Source: Halapricum desulfuricans (lineage in GTDB: Archaea > Halobacteriota > Halobacteria > Halobacteriales > Haloarculaceae). Taken from it: a stretch of 64,000 nucleotides of DNA. Shown here piece after piece: positions 52,781 through 62,042 of this stretch (its first letter is position 1; each line of letters starts with the position of its first letter). Location of the stretch: assembly GCF_017094525.1 (NCBI RefSeq), contig NZ_CP064788.1:310001-374000 (forward strand), read 5' to 3'. The position numbers and the translations under genes are program-made. The notes under the pieces are model-generated. The model was not told the DNA's origin. It worked only from the letters and a program-made list of their open reading frames with translations, and did not search any database.

Positions 52781-53983
52781 ATGTCCAGCTTCGGGGCTGC
52801 CGCTGTCGGGGCCGGATCCGGGGCCGACACCGAGATTGATCTCGGTGCGGGTGCCGTCTACCAGTATTATCACACGCCCTGGACAGAGATACGGGCGTCG
52901 CTTGATGCCGTCGCCGCGGCGGGCTACGACGCGATCCAGGTTCCGCCGGCCCAGCGGAGCAAACGTACCTGGTCGGACCCGGAGCCGCGGGGCTATCAGC
53001 CGATCGATCACCTCGATTTCGACAGCGTCTTCGGGACCGAATCGGCGTACCGAGAGATGGTCGAGACGGCCCACGAACACGGGCTGGCCGTCATCGCCGA
53101 TGCGGTCACCAACCACATGGCCGAGGGAGTCGATTTCGACCAGTTCCCGCACTTTAGCTGGGGCGATTTCCGTCACGAGGGGCCGATCAGGGACGACGAG
53201 GACGACTGGGAACTCCAGCACCGCGACCTCGAGGGGTTGCCGGACCTCCGCCAGGAGTCGGCTCACGTTCGGGACGTGCTGGAATCGTACGTCGACAGGT
53301 ACGCCGAGATGGGCGTCGACGGGGTTCGCTGGGACGCGGTCAAGCACGTTCAGGCGGCGTTCTTCCGCGACTACGCGAACCCGTGGGCGGCCGAACGTGG
53401 TCTCTTTACCGTCGGTGAGGTGCTGCACGGCTCGGTCTCGTACTGCGAGGCGTATCTCGAGACGGGCATGACGGTCATGGACTATCCGCTCTATTTCACG
53501 ATGCGCGAGGACGTGTTCCACCGGGACGGCGATTTCAACGCCCTGGAGGGGGCTGGCCTCGTGAACCGGGATCCGGGTCGGACGATGACGTTCGTCTCCA
53601 ACCACGACAGTCCACCGCCGGAGTACGAGGTGCTCGCACACGCGTTCATCCTCACGTATCAGGGATATCCCCGCGTGTACAGCAACCGCTTCGAGATCGA
53701 GAACGAGACGATCTCGAACCTGCTATCGATCCGGCGGCGCTTCGCCGCGGGGCCGGCACTGACGCGCCATCTCGACGCTGCCTGTTACGTGTTCGAACGC
53801 GAGGGGAACCTGCTGGTCGGACTCAACCGCGCTGCTGACTCCCGCTCCGTCACGGTCGACACGCCCTGGGAAGCGACCACACTGCAGGACTACGCCCACA
53901 CCGGCCCGGACGTTACGACCGACGCTGACGGGACCGTCGAGCTCTCGATCCCACCGGTCGACTGGGTCTGTTACGCACCCTGA
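52781..53983 (+). CDS. Alpha-amylase family glycosidase (GH13), cytoplasmic
   Basis: A 400-residue compact GH13 enzyme acting on alpha-1,4-glucans. The conserved regions are DAVTNH near 107-112, nucleophile Asp185 in GVRWDAVKH, acid/base Glu213 in VGEVLHG, and Asp276 in SNHDS. There is no signal peptide and no C-terminal starch-binding module, so it likely works on internal glycogen-like material or imported dextrins. An upstream in-frame ATG at 52679 adds 34 unlikely residues. Confidence 0.9.
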   Translation: MSSFGAAAVGAGSGADTEIDLGAGAVYQYYHTPWTEIRASLDAVAAAGYDAIQVPPAQRSKRTWSDPEPRGYQPIDHLDFDSVFGTESAYREMVETAHEHGLAVIADAVTNHMAEGVDFDQFPHFSWGDFRHEGPIRDDEDDWELQHRDLEGLPDLRQESAHVRDVLESYVDRYAEMGVDGVRWDAVKHVQAAFFRDYANPWAAERGLFTVGEVLHGSVSYCEAYLETGMTVMDYPLYFTMREDVFHRDGDFNALEGAGLVNRDPGRTMTFVSNHDSPPPEYEVLAHAFILTYQGYPRVYSNRFEIENETISNLLSIRRRFAAGPALTRHLDAACYVFEREGNLLVGLNRAADSRSVTVDTPWEATTLQDYAHTGPDVTTDADGTVELSIPPVDWVCYAP

Positions 53984-54031
53984 TAGCGGTGCGAACCCGG
54001 ACTTCCGTTCCACGCCCCGACCGGACTGTCG

Positions 54032-54526
54032 TCACCTCCGACGTATCGTCACGGCCAGTTCACCGTCGCCGACCTCGGCGGTCAGCATCGTCGCCTCATC
54101 GGCCGGGGCGGCCCCGGTGACGCTGCCGGGATTGAGCAGGCGGACGCCCTCGACGGTCGCGTCCAGCAGTTCGTGGGTGTGTCCCGAAACGCCGATGACT
54201 GGGCCGTCGACGTCCTGATCGCGGACGATCCGGGCGACGCGCTCCTCGTAGTCGCGCCGACTCCCCGTGCCGTGGGTCACGACGAACGTGACGCCACCAA
54301 GCCGGACGGTCTCGACATCCGCCAGGCCGACCCCGTGCGGGTCCATGTTCCCGCCGACGGCCGTGAGTCGCGTTGCGAGGTCGCGCACGTCCGCTAGCGC
54401 CTTCGTCGAGTCGAAATCGCCCGCGTGGATCACGTGATCGGCCTCCCGGATGTGACGGCGCGCCCACGACGGGATCGCGTGTGCACGCGAGGGAATGTGC
54501 GAATCGCTGATGATCGCGACGTTCAT
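54032..54526 (-). CDS. Metallophosphoesterase, YfcE/MJ0936 family
   Basis: A 164-residue calcineurin-like phosphodiesterase. Metal-binding motifs appear in order: SDSH (7-10), AGDFD (35-39), GGNMD (58-62), THG (84-86) and GHTH (115-118). The length is that of the stand-alone YfcE group. It is divergent from the Nudix fusion gene, with about 70 bp between starts. Its natural substrate is unknown. Confidence 0.93.
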   Translation of the reverse strand: MNVAIISDSHIPSRAHAIPSWARRHIREADHVIHAGDFDSTKALADVRDLATRLTAVGGNMDPHGVGLADVETVRLGGVTFVVTHGTGSRRDYEERVARIVRDQDVDGPVIGVSGHTHELLDATVEGVRLLNPGSVTGAAPADEATMLTAEVGDGELAVTIRRR

Positions 54527-54598
54527 GCCCAGGCGTAGACGAGCGTGGCCCAAAAGCGCGGCGTCGGCATTTTGTTGGCCCGCCGCGAACGACCGAAC

Positions 54599-55837
54599 AT
54601 GGACGAACGCGAGGTCGTGACGTGCTTTCTGCGCAACGACGGGCAGCTCCTGCTCGTTCGCCGCAGCGACGACGCCGAGTCGTACCCCGGCCAGTGGGGC
54701 GCGATCACCGGCTATCTCGCGCCCGAGCGGGGCGCACCGCCCGACGAGCCGGGGACGGCCGCACGGCGGGAGATCCGCGAGGAGACCGGGATCGACGACC
54801 CGGCGCTCGTTCGCCGCGGCGAGCCGTTCGCGGTCGAAGACGCCCACCGAGGGACGCGCTGGCGCGTCCATCCGTTCCTGTTCGAGACCGGGACGCGCGA
54901 GATCGACCCGAACTGGGAACTCCAGACGTACGAGTGGGCCCACGCGACCGAGATCCGGCGGCGCGAGACGGTGCCCGACCTGTGGCGCTCGTACGACGGC
55001 GTTCGGCCGACGGTCGAGAGCGTCGCGGCCGACGACGAGCACGGCTCGGCCTGGCTGTCGGTGCGCGCGCTGGAGGTGCTGCGCGACGAGGCCGCGCTGA
55101 CCGAGGACTTCGAGACCGTCGCCGGCGTCGCTCGCGCGTTACTCGCCGCCCGTCCGTCGATGGCGGTCGTCGAGAACCGGATCAATCGCGCGATGAGCGA
55201 GGCGAGCGAACGCGTGCCGGGGGCCGTCGAGCGAGCGGCCCGCGAGGGGATCACGAGCGCTGTCGAGGCCGATCGGGCGGCCGCCGCCGTCGCCGCGGCA
55301 CGGATCGAGGGCGCGCGAGTCTGTACGCTCTCGCGGTCCGGGACGGTCGAGCAGGCGCTGGATCTTGCCGACCCCGAGGCCGTCCTGATCGCGGAATCCC
55401 GGCCCGGCGGCGAGGGCGTCGCCGTCGCCGAGTCGCTGGCCGCCCGCCACAGCGTGACGCTGACGAGCGATGCCGCTCTGGCCGGACAACTGAACGCGTT
55501 CGGCGCCGACGCGGTCGTCGTCGGTGCCGACACGATCTTCCCCGATCGCGTGCTGAACAAGGTCGGCACGTACGGGCTCGCGCTGGCGGCGGCAGCCCGG
55601 GAGATCCCGCTATACGTCGTCGCCAGCGCGGACAAGGTCGCTCCGGATGACGGGATCGATACCGAACCGGCAGCCGCAACGCTGTACGACGGCGACGCCG
55701 ATCTCACGGTCGCGAACCCGCTGTTCGAGGCGACGCCGACCGCACTGTGCACGGCGATTTGTACCGAGCGCGGTGCGCTCGAGACCGACGACGTGGCCGA
55801 GGTCGCCGCCCGTCATCGGTCGCTGCGGGAATGGTGA
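54599..55837 (+). CDS. Nudix hydrolase fused to eIF2B-like sugar-phosphate isomerase domain
   Basis: A 412-residue two-domain protein. Residues 1-140 are a Nudix domain with a complete Nudix box (GYLAPERGAPPDEPGTAARREIREETGI split over 38-65, the REIREETG core included). Residues 165-412 resemble the eIF2B alpha / ribose-1,5-bisphosphate isomerase fold, with VLIAESRPGGEGVAVAESLA near 262-281, VVVGADTIFPDRVLNKVGTYGLALAA near 307-332 and a C-terminal ANPLFEATP. It may hydrolyse a nucleotide-like compound and handle the released sugar phosphate. This fused arrangement is the main point of interest. Confidence 0.88.
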   Translation: MDEREVVTCFLRNDGQLLLVRRSDDAESYPGQWGAITGYLAPERGAPPDEPGTAARREIREETGIDDPALVRRGEPFAVEDAHRGTRWRVHPFLFETGTREIDPNWELQTYEWAHATEIRRRETVPDLWRSYDGVRPTVESVAADDEHGSAWLSVRALEVLRDEAALTEDFETVAGVARALLAARPSMAVVENRINRAMSEASERVPGAVERAAREGITSAVEADRAAAAVAAARIEGARVCTLSRSGTVEQALDLADPEAVLIAESRPGGEGVAVAESLAARHSVTLTSDAALAGQLNAFGADAVVVGADTIFPDRVLNKVGTYGLALAAAAREIPLYVVASADKVAPDDGIDTEPAAATLYDGDADLTVANPLFEATPTALCTAICTERGALETDDVAEVAARHRSLREW

Positions 55838-55849
55838 GGGGCTCGCCGA

Positions 55850-56653
55850 CTACTCGGCGGCGTCGACGACCTCGTAGCTGATGCCGTTCTCGCGCAGGCG
55901 ATCGGTGTGGCGCGACAGGTCTGTCGTCGTCGCGACGAGTAGCACGGTCAGCCCCTTGGTCGCGGCCTCCTGGACGGCCTCGGGGGTCCCGAACCGGATG
56001 TCGGGTTCGAGTCCAGCCGCACGGACGCCGACCAGCGCCTCGGTGCCGGCAGCGGCCACCAGATCGTGGTCGTCGGCTTCCGTCTCGACGCGCTCGGGAT
56101 CGAGTGTCCGCGAGCCGCCGTTGCGGACGTGTGGGACCGAGACGATGGTCACCGTCCCGAGGTCGTACTCGACGACGCCCTCGAAGTTCGTGATACCGAC
56201 GTCTTCCCCGGCCGTCGCGTCGGTCACCGCGACCGCCGTTGCGTTGCCGGTCGCGCCGGCCTCGGCGTGCAACAGCCCCTCCCGCATCGTCAGCGTGACC
56301 GTCTGACCCTCCCGCAGGTCGGTCGCGGCGACGGCCGTCTCGATCTCGACCTGACCGATGACGTCCTCGGAGACGTGATCGAGGAAGTCCTGAAGCGACG
56401 CCGTCTGTGAGATCAGCCAGTCGACGCCCTCCTTCGTCACCTCGTAGCGCCCCCGGCCGTGTTTCTCGACGAACCCGTCCTCGACGAGTTCCTGCAGGTA
56501 GTCGCTGACCGCCTGCGCGGTGACACCGATCTCGTCGGCGATCTCCTGCTGGCTGACCGCCGGCTGGCGCTCGGCGATCTCGACGAGGATCTGATACCGC
56601 GTGGCTGTGCGCTTGCTCTCCAGCACCCCGGCGTCCTCCTCGGGCGCGCCCAT
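55850..56653 (-). CDS. MarR/winged-helix regulator with C-terminal DUF7839 domain
   Basis: A 267-residue protein. The N-terminal wHTH (VSQQEIADEIGVTAQAVSDYLQELVEDGFVEKHGRGRYEVTKEG) covers residues 30-75. The C-terminal 150 residues form a beta-rich domain with EGQTVTLTMREGLLHAEAG and ITNFEGVVEYDLGTVTIVSVP, typical of the haloarchaeal DUF7839 group. It is a likely regulator that senses an unknown ligand. The start at 56653 is favoured because the conserved part begins soon after. Confidence 0.85.
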   Translation of the reverse strand: MGAPEEDAGVLESKRTATRYQILVEIAERQPAVSQQEIADEIGVTAQAVSDYLQELVEDGFVEKHGRGRYEVTKEGVDWLISQTASLQDFLDHVSEDVIGQVEIETAVAATDLREGQTVTLTMREGLLHAEAGATGNATAVAVTDATAGEDVGITNFEGVVEYDLGTVTIVSVPHVRNGGSRTLDPERVETEADDHDLVAAAGTEALVGVRAAGLEPDIRFGTPEAVQEAATKGLTVLLVATTTDLSRHTDRLRENGISYEVVDAAE

Positions 56654-56740
56654 GGCGCACTCTCGGGACGCCCCCCGCATGTATCTTTGCCACCGGTCGC
56701 CTGTATCAGCGTCACGTGTGCGCCCGGAGTCAGTGCTCTG

Positions 56741-58084
56741 TCACCCGAGGCTGCCTTCCATCTCGAGGGCGACCAGCCGGTTCAGTTCGGCGGCGTACGC
56801 GACCGGCAACTCCTCGCTCAGCGGCTTGAGGAAACCGCTGACGATGAGCCCTTTGGCGTCGTCCTCGTCGAGTCCGCGGCTTTGCAGGTAAAAGACATCC
56901 TCGTCGCCGATCTTGCCGACCGTCGCCTCGTGAGCGATCGTGGCGTCGTCGCCGATCACCTCGATGTGGGGCATCGTGTCGCTGGTCGACTCATTGTCGA
57001 ACATCAGCGCGTCACACTCGACGCTCGTCGCCACGTCCTCGGGATCGTCGAACGAGCGCACGAGTCCCCGGAAGTTCGTCCGGCCGCCGTCTCTGCTGAT
57101 CGATTTCGCCTCGATCGTCGCGGTCGTGCCGGGTGCTTCGTGGTGGATCTTCGCGCCCGAATCCAGGTTCTGCCCGTCGTCGGCGCAGGTGACGGTGAGG
57201 TGCTTGGCGCTCGCCCCGCGACCGCGCAGGATCGAAGACGGATACAGCATCGTGACCTTCGATCCCAGCATCCCGGAGATCCACTCCATCCGGCCGCCGG
57301 CCTCGACGATCGCACGGTCGGTGTTCAGACAGTAGGTGTTGCGCGACCAGTTCTGGATCGTCGAGTGCTGGACGTGTGCGTCCTCGCCGACGATCACCTC
57401 GACGGCCCCGCAATCGAGGTTGCTCGCGTTATAGGTCGGCGCGGAACAGCCCTCGATGTAGTGGACCTCACTTTCGGGCTCGGCGACGATCAGGTTGTGG
57501 CTGAACTGGCCCGTCCCCGGTTCGTTCATCCGGAAGTACGCGTGGATCGGCAGCGTGACTGACACGCCTTCGGGGACGTACAGGAACGACCCGCCCGACC
57601 AGAACGCGTAGTGCAGCGCCGCGAACTTGTGCTCGTCCGGCGCGATAGCGCTCGTGAAGTACTCCCGGACCAGATCCGGGTGCTCGTGGACGGCGTCGTC
57701 CATGCTACAGAAGATCACGCCCTCGTCGGCCCACCGCTGTTCGAGCCGGTGATACAGCACCTCGGATTCGACCTGTGCACCGTCGCCCGCCAGCGCCTCC
57801 CGCTCGGTCTCGGGAATTCCCAGCCGGTCGAACGTCCGGGCGAGGCCTTCGCGAGCCCCCTCGTCGAACGTCACGTCGACATCCGGCCGGAGATACGGGA
57901 CGATCCCGTCGAGATCAAGCGCCGAGAGGTCGGGCTGTCCCGGCCATCCCTCCGGCATCGGGAGTTCGTGGAACCGCTCCAGCGCGTCCAGCCGGAGCTC
58001 GAGCAGCCACCCGGGCTCGTCCTTGGCTTCCGAGACCGCGCGCACTGCGTCTGGTGTTAGCGCTGTGTTGGTCGATTGCATCAT
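56741..58084 (-). CDS. SufB/SufD family Fe-S assembly protein, orphan
   Basis: A 447-residue SufB/D-like beta-helix protein. Features are LYVPEGVSVTLPIHAYFRMN near 170-190, EGCSAPTYNASNLDCGAVEV near 215-235, QNWSRNTYCLNTDRAIVEAGG near 248-268, and the C-terminal YAAELNRLVALEMEGS typical of SufB. The usual neighbours sufC and a second sufB/D are absent here, so it may be an extra or specialised copy. A start at 58081 (second Met) is equally possible. Confidence 0.88.
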   Translation of the reverse strand: MMQSTNTALTPDAVRAVSEAKDEPGWLLELRLDALERFHELPMPEGWPGQPDLSALDLDGIVPYLRPDVDVTFDEGAREGLARTFDRLGIPETEREALAGDGAQVESEVLYHRLEQRWADEGVIFCSMDDAVHEHPDLVREYFTSAIAPDEHKFAALHYAFWSGGSFLYVPEGVSVTLPIHAYFRMNEPGTGQFSHNLIVAEPESEVHYIEGCSAPTYNASNLDCGAVEVIVGEDAHVQHSTIQNWSRNTYCLNTDRAIVEAGGRMEWISGMLGSKVTMLYPSSILRGRGASAKHLTVTCADDGQNLDSGAKIHHEAPGTTATIEAKSISRDGGRTNFRGLVRSFDDPEDVATSVECDALMFDNESTSDTMPHIEVIGDDATIAHEATVGKIGDEDVFYLQSRGLDEDDAKGLIVSGFLKPLSEELPVAYAAELNRLVALEMEGSLG

Positions 58085-58136
58085 GTGTTATCACCGGCTT
58101 CTCTCGTGTGGCCCGTCGTTGCTGTGAGGGAGACTC

Positions 58137-58601
58137 TCAGCGGCCTTTTCCATGGTCATGTCCGTGGCCGTGATCGTGACCCTCTCCGTGGTCGTGACTA
58201 TGTCCGTGACCGTCGCCGTGATCGTGGCCGTGGCCGTCTCCATGCCCATCGCCGCTGCAGTTGGTCCCGTCGGGGACCGCTTCCTCCAGTTCCCCGGTCT
58301 GGAGCTGTTCGACCGCGTCCTCCACGGTCCCGGACGCACCGCGGAAGACGTCGATATCCATCGATTCGAAGCGCTCGACGGCCTTCTGCCCGAGGTTCCC
58401 ACAGACGAGCGCATCCGCGCCCGTCGAGGCGATGATCTCGGGCGGCGAGCGGTTGCCGCCGTGGTGTCGCCCGTCGTTTCCGTGGACTTCCAGCGTCCCC
58501 ACTTCGGTGTCGTACACCGTGTAGTTCGGCGCGCGGCCGAAGTGTGGCGATACGTCAGCGTCGAACCGTCCGTCGTCGAGACTCGGCACACAGACTCGCA
58601 T
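58137..58601 (-). CDS. NifX/NafY-type cofactor-binding protein with His-rich tail
   Basis: A 154-residue protein. Residues 1-105 match the dinitrogenase iron-molybdenum cofactor biosynthesis domain: VCVPSLDDGRFDADVSPHFGRAPNYTVYD, then IIASTGADALVCGNLGQKAVERF. The last 45 residues are a glycine/histidine-rich tail with over 15 histidines, a likely metal-binding or metal-storage segment. No nitrogenase genes are nearby. It lies next to a SufB/D-like gene, so a role in metal-cluster handling is plausible. Confidence 0.88.
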   Translation of the reverse strand: MRVCVPSLDDGRFDADVSPHFGRAPNYTVYDTEVGTLEVHGNDGRHHGGNRSPPEIIASTGADALVCGNLGQKAVERFESMDIDVFRGASGTVEDAVEQLQTGELEEAVPDGTNCSGDGHGDGHGHDHGDGHGHSHDHGEGHDHGHGHDHGKGR

Positions 58602-58704
58602 CGTCTACTCCTACGTTCCGGCAAAGCATACCGGTTGTGGTCGTCTGCTCGGTGTGTTCTCGACGGTAGCTCCACGGTCCCGCGTCCGTCCGGTGACGGG
58701 CGAA

Positions 58705-58721
58705 CTTATAGCCACCAGTAT
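58705..58721. repeat. Half copy of subfamily A palindromic element
   Basis: CTTATAGCCACCAGTAT matches the right arm of subfamily A with one change. No left arm or inner hairpin is found upstream. It is a truncated or decayed copy between the NifX-like gene and an unknown gene. Confidence 0.6.
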
Positions 58722-58743
58722 CAATAGCGGCTGACGATATCGG

Positions 58744-59277
58744 TCACAGATACCGACTGACGATGCTGGCGACGCGGTTGCGCAGTCCGGCCTCGCCCTC
58801 GACGGTGCCGTCCGCACTGACGACGTATTCGGTGTCGTATTTCTCGACGTGGAGTTCGGCCGCGTCCTCCTCAAGTGTGACCGCGAAGTCGTTCTCCTCG
58901 AGACGACCGCGGATGACCTCGAACTCCTCGGGGATCTCGACCGTGTCCGACCCGTCGCCATCAGCCGCGTCGGCATCGGCGAGTCGCCCCTCGGGAAAGC
59001 CGTAGCTGGGGATGTCACGCTCTCGCACGCCGTCGCGCAACGCTTCGGGCGACACTGTCTCCCAGTCCGGCCAGTCCGATTCGAGCGCGTCGAGAAAACT
59101 GATCAACACGAGCTGCTCGTCGTCCGGGTAGTCGGGGTTCGACTCCGCTGTCGTGTAGGTCTCGCCGTCGACTTCGTACTCCCAGTCGGCGATCGTCATG
59201 TCCTCGGGCTTGTCGACGACGACAGCCTCGTCCGGATCACCGTCTTCACGATCGAACACCCGCGTCCCTACGTTCAT
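58744..59277 (-). CDS. Acidic haloarchaeal protein, unknown function
   Basis: A 177-residue acidic soluble protein. The N-terminal half has a compact beta part (GTRVFDREDGDPDEAVVVDKPED) and the motif DWPDWETVSPEALRDGVRERDIPSYGFPEGRL. The C-terminal 55 residues look like a small alpha/beta domain (VTLEEDAAELHVEKYDTEYVV). The start at 59277 is set by the ribosome-binding-like sequence at 59281. No recognised family. Confidence 0.65.
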   Translation of the reverse strand: MNVGTRVFDREDGDPDEAVVVDKPEDMTIADWEYEVDGETYTTAESNPDYPDDEQLVLISFLDALESDWPDWETVSPEALRDGVRERDIPSYGFPEGRLADADAADGDGSDTVEIPEEFEVIRGRLEENDFAVTLEEDAAELHVEKYDTEYVVSADGTVEGEAGLRNRVASIVSRYL

Positions 59278-59280
59278 CGT

Positions 59281-59286
59281 CCTCCC
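59281..59286 (-). promoter_or_regulatory. Ribosome binding site deciding a start
   Basis: GGGAGG on the minus strand lies 4 bases before ATG 59277. It favours this start over the ATG at 59301, eight codons upstream. Confidence 0.5.
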
Positions 59287-59365
59287 ATCGGTGTCTGACA
59301 CACTTTGTCTTTTCCGTCGATCGCTTTCCGCGAGTATTTACCGCCCAGCCGTCTATCCGTTCCCA

Positions 59366-59914
59366 ATGACCCGAATCGACGTCGTGGACAACCACGGCCA
59401 GTTCACCCACCTCGAACAGCGCGCGCTTCGTGACATGGGGATCGACGTCGAGTTGATCGACAACACGACGCCACTCGAAGAGATCGACGCCGACGGACTC
59501 GTTCTCTCCGGCGGTCCGGATATCGAACGCGTCGGTAACTCCCGCGAGTATCTCGATCTGGACGTTCCCGTCCTCGGGATCTGTCTCGGGATGCAGCTCA
59601 TCGCCGATGAACGCGGCGGCACGGTCGGGGAGGGGGAGTACGGCGGCTACGCCGACGTGACCGTCGAGATCGACGACGAGACCGACCCACTCGTCGGCTC
59701 GCTCGCACCCGAAACGCGGGTGTGGGCCAGCCACGCCGACGAGGTCAAATCAGTCCCAGAAGGGTTCGCCCGGACGGCCCACAGCGACGTCTGCGGCGTC
59801 GAGGCCATGTCCAACACCGACGAGGACCTCTACGGCGTCCAGTGGCATCCCGAAGTCGCCCACACCGAAGAGGGCGAGGAAGTCTTCGAGAACTTCCGGG
59901 CGATCTGCGAGTAG
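59366..59914 (+). CDS. guaAA: GMP synthase subunit A (glutamine amidotransferase)
   Basis: A 182-residue class I glutamine amidotransferase that supplies ammonia for XMP amination to GMP. The catalytic triad is Cys73 in GICLGMQ, His161 and Glu163 in QWHPE. The archaeal enzyme is split, and the synthetase subunit is not in this window. Start 59366 gives the typical N terminus RIDVVDNHGQF. It is divergent from the acidic-protein gene. Confidence 0.95.
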   Translation: MTRIDVVDNHGQFTHLEQRALRDMGIDVELIDNTTPLEEIDADGLVLSGGPDIERVGNSREYLDLDVPVLGICLGMQLIADERGGTVGEGEYGGYADVTVEIDDETDPLVGSLAPETRVWASHADEVKSVPEGFARTAHSDVCGVEAMSNTDEDLYGVQWHPEVAHTEEGEEVFENFRAICE

Positions 59915-59986
59915 GTGTCACCGACGGTTTCCGCCGCTGAGATTCGAACGTATGCTTTATCCTGTCGGCCATCCGGGTTTCGATAG

Positions 59987-61843
59987 ATGACGGCGACGCA
60001 GGGAAACCTGGCAGCGCTGTCGCGGTTCGTCTTCCGGACGCCGCGGTGGTACACGACGTTAACCTTTGCACTGCTGATCGCGGCCGTGAGCGGCGTCGCC
60101 GCCTTCGATTCGGCGTTCGTGCTCGACGACGCCTGGCAGGGAGTGTTCTTCGTCGGCCTGCCGACCGTGGCCGCGAGCCTGTTGACCGCGCCGCTCGATC
60201 GCCGACTCGGCGGCCGACTCACGCACAACCACTCCTCGCTGCTGGCGCTGTTCAGCGAACTGCTGGTCATCGGCATCCTGACCGTGGCGGCTGTCGTCGC
60301 GCTGGCGACCCCGCTGGGCCAGCCGTTCGTCTTCGACGCGCTGTTGCTGGCGCTGGCCGCGATCTTCGCCGTCCGGTTGCTGGTCGTGCTCGCGGTCTCC
60401 CGCCACCGGCTCGCGATCGCCGCGCTTCCGGCCGGTCTCCAGACTGCCGCTGCTGCGGTGCTGCTGGTCGTCTACACCGGCACCCTTCGGTTCGTCGGGG
60501 ACAGCGGTCCGCTCGTCGATCGACTGTTCTCGCGCGCGAACCACGCCGATCTCCCGGTCGTCTTCCGTCCGCAGGACCTGCTCGTGCTGGCGCTGATGTG
60601 TCTCGTCTATGCCGGTGCAGTCTGGCTGTTCTTGCTCGTGATCGATCGGCCCTGGCGGCGCAGCCTCGGCGTCAGCGTGCTGGAGTTCGTCGGCGGGTTC
60701 ATGAGCCACCTCGCGGAGGGTTCGCGCGAGCTCGAGACATTCTTCGAGGAGATCGGCGAAACCGCCGTCGTTCCCGTCTCGGTGCTCTCGTTTCGCCGCC
60801 CGTCCGACGACGAAGAGAAGGCCCGGTTCGTGTTGCCGATGATCCACCCCGGACCGATGGGCGACATCGGCGGCGGCAACCTCCCGGTTCGGATCGACGA
60901 GCACGCCGACGGGCTCGCGTTCCCGCCACACGCCACCGCCGGCCACGACTTCAACCTCGTCACCGAACGCGAGGTCGAGGCGCTCGTCGACGCCGCCGAA
61001 CGCGCCCACGGTCAGATCGAGTACGCCGCCACGGCCACTCCCGGTTCGCGTGTCGAGGCCGGGGAAGCGACGCTGACGGGTCACGCCTTCGACAGTTCGG
61101 CCTTCGCGGCGGCGACGTTCGCGCCGGGCTACGCCGACGACGTCGAGTTCGGCGTCGGCCTCTCGGCGATCGCCGCGGCGCGCGACGGCGAGTTCGAGGA
61201 CGTCATGCTCGCGGACGCCCACAACTGTAACGACGGGCTGACCGGCCCCGATCTCGGGCACGTCGTCCCCGGCAGCAGGCGAGCGTTCGATCTGATCGAC
61301 GGCACCGAGCGACTCGCCGATCAACTGGCCGAGACGACACAGTCCACCCTCGAACTCGGGACGGCGCGCGATCCGACGCCCTGGGACGCCGAAGACGGGA
61401 TCGGTTCGCTCGGGATCCGGGCGGCGCTGTTGGGGGTCGAGGACCACACGACCGCCTACGTGCTGATCGACGGCAACAACATGGTCCCCGGCCTGCGCGA
61501 ACGGATCATCGAAGCCGTCGACGGCCCCGACCTGCTGGAAGTGCTCACCACGGACACCCACGCGGTCAACACGATCGAGGCCGAGAACCCCGTCGGCGGC
61601 TCGATTCCCGAGGACGAACTGGTAGCGCTGATCGACGACCTCCTCGCGCAGGCCCGCGCTGACCTCGAACCCGTCGAGGCCGGGATGGCCACCGAACGGG
61701 CCGAAGTCACGGTCTTCGGCAACGACCGCACGGAGATGCTTGCAAGCACTGCCAACGCCGTCGTCTCGCTCGGCGCGCCGCTGGCCGGCGCGTTCATCGT
61801 GGCCGTCCTCGCGATCAGCGTCCTGCTGTTCTTCCTGACGTGA
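59987..61843 (+). CDS. DUF2070 family archaeal membrane protein
   Basis: A 618-residue protein of the archaea-specific DUF2070 family. About six hydrophobic helices lie between residues 20 and 230. A large soluble region of about 350 residues follows, with FVLPMIHPGPMGDIGGGNLP near 281-300 and MLADAHNCNDG near 405-415. One C-terminal helix (IVAVLAISVLLFFL) closes the chain. Histidine and aspartate residues in those motifs suggest a metal-dependent activity, but none is established. Confidence 0.92.
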   Translation: MTATQGNLAALSRFVFRTPRWYTTLTFALLIAAVSGVAAFDSAFVLDDAWQGVFFVGLPTVAASLLTAPLDRRLGGRLTHNHSSLLALFSELLVIGILTVAAVVALATPLGQPFVFDALLLALAAIFAVRLLVVLAVSRHRLAIAALPAGLQTAAAAVLLVVYTGTLRFVGDSGPLVDRLFSRANHADLPVVFRPQDLLVLALMCLVYAGAVWLFLLVIDRPWRRSLGVSVLEFVGGFMSHLAEGSRELETFFEEIGETAVVPVSVLSFRRPSDDEEKARFVLPMIHPGPMGDIGGGNLPVRIDEHADGLAFPPHATAGHDFNLVTEREVEALVDAAERAHGQIEYAATATPGSRVEAGEATLTGHAFDSSAFAAATFAPGYADDVEFGVGLSAIAAARDGEFEDVMLADAHNCNDGLTGPDLGHVVPGSRRAFDLIDGTERLADQLAETTQSTLELGTARDPTPWDAEDGIGSLGIRAALLGVEDHTTAYVLIDGNNMVPGLRERIIEAVDGPDLLEVLTTDTHAVNTIEAENPVGGSIPEDELVALIDDLLAQARADLEPVEAGMATERAEVTVFGNDRTEMLASTANAVVSLGAPLAGAFIVAVLAISVLLFFLT

Positions 61844-61877
61844 CGAATCTACTCTTGAAAGACGAATTTAAATAAAA

Positions 61878-61962
61878 CGCCGAGGGAGAGATTTGAACTC
61901 TCGAGTCCTCTCGGACACCTGCTCTCGAGGCAGGCGCCTTGGCCGGGCTAGGCTACCTCGGC
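61878..61962 (-). tRNA. tRNA-Ser (CGA)
   Basis: On the minus strand the molecule starts GCCGAGGTAGCC at 61962. The acceptor stem GCCGAGG/CCTCGGC is perfect, the anticodon stem-loop is CCTGC-CTCGAGA-GCAGG (anticodon CGA), a long variable arm and a T arm with GTTCAAATC follow, and the discriminator is G, as in tRNA-Ser. No CCA is encoded. It decodes UCG. A palindromic element lies 80 bp upstream of its 5' end. Confidence 0.96.
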
Positions 61963-62042
61963 TCATCGTCCCGTACCCGGGAGGGACTTGTATCGGTTTC
62001 GATCCGCGCCCGGGCTGGCAACGACTCGCATTCGACATGCTG

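Noticed and set aside
60059-61561. 500-codon minus-strand frame opposite the DUF2070 gene
   Set aside because: It has glutamine/arginine-rich low-complexity content and no motif; the plus-strand DUF2070 protein is conserved.
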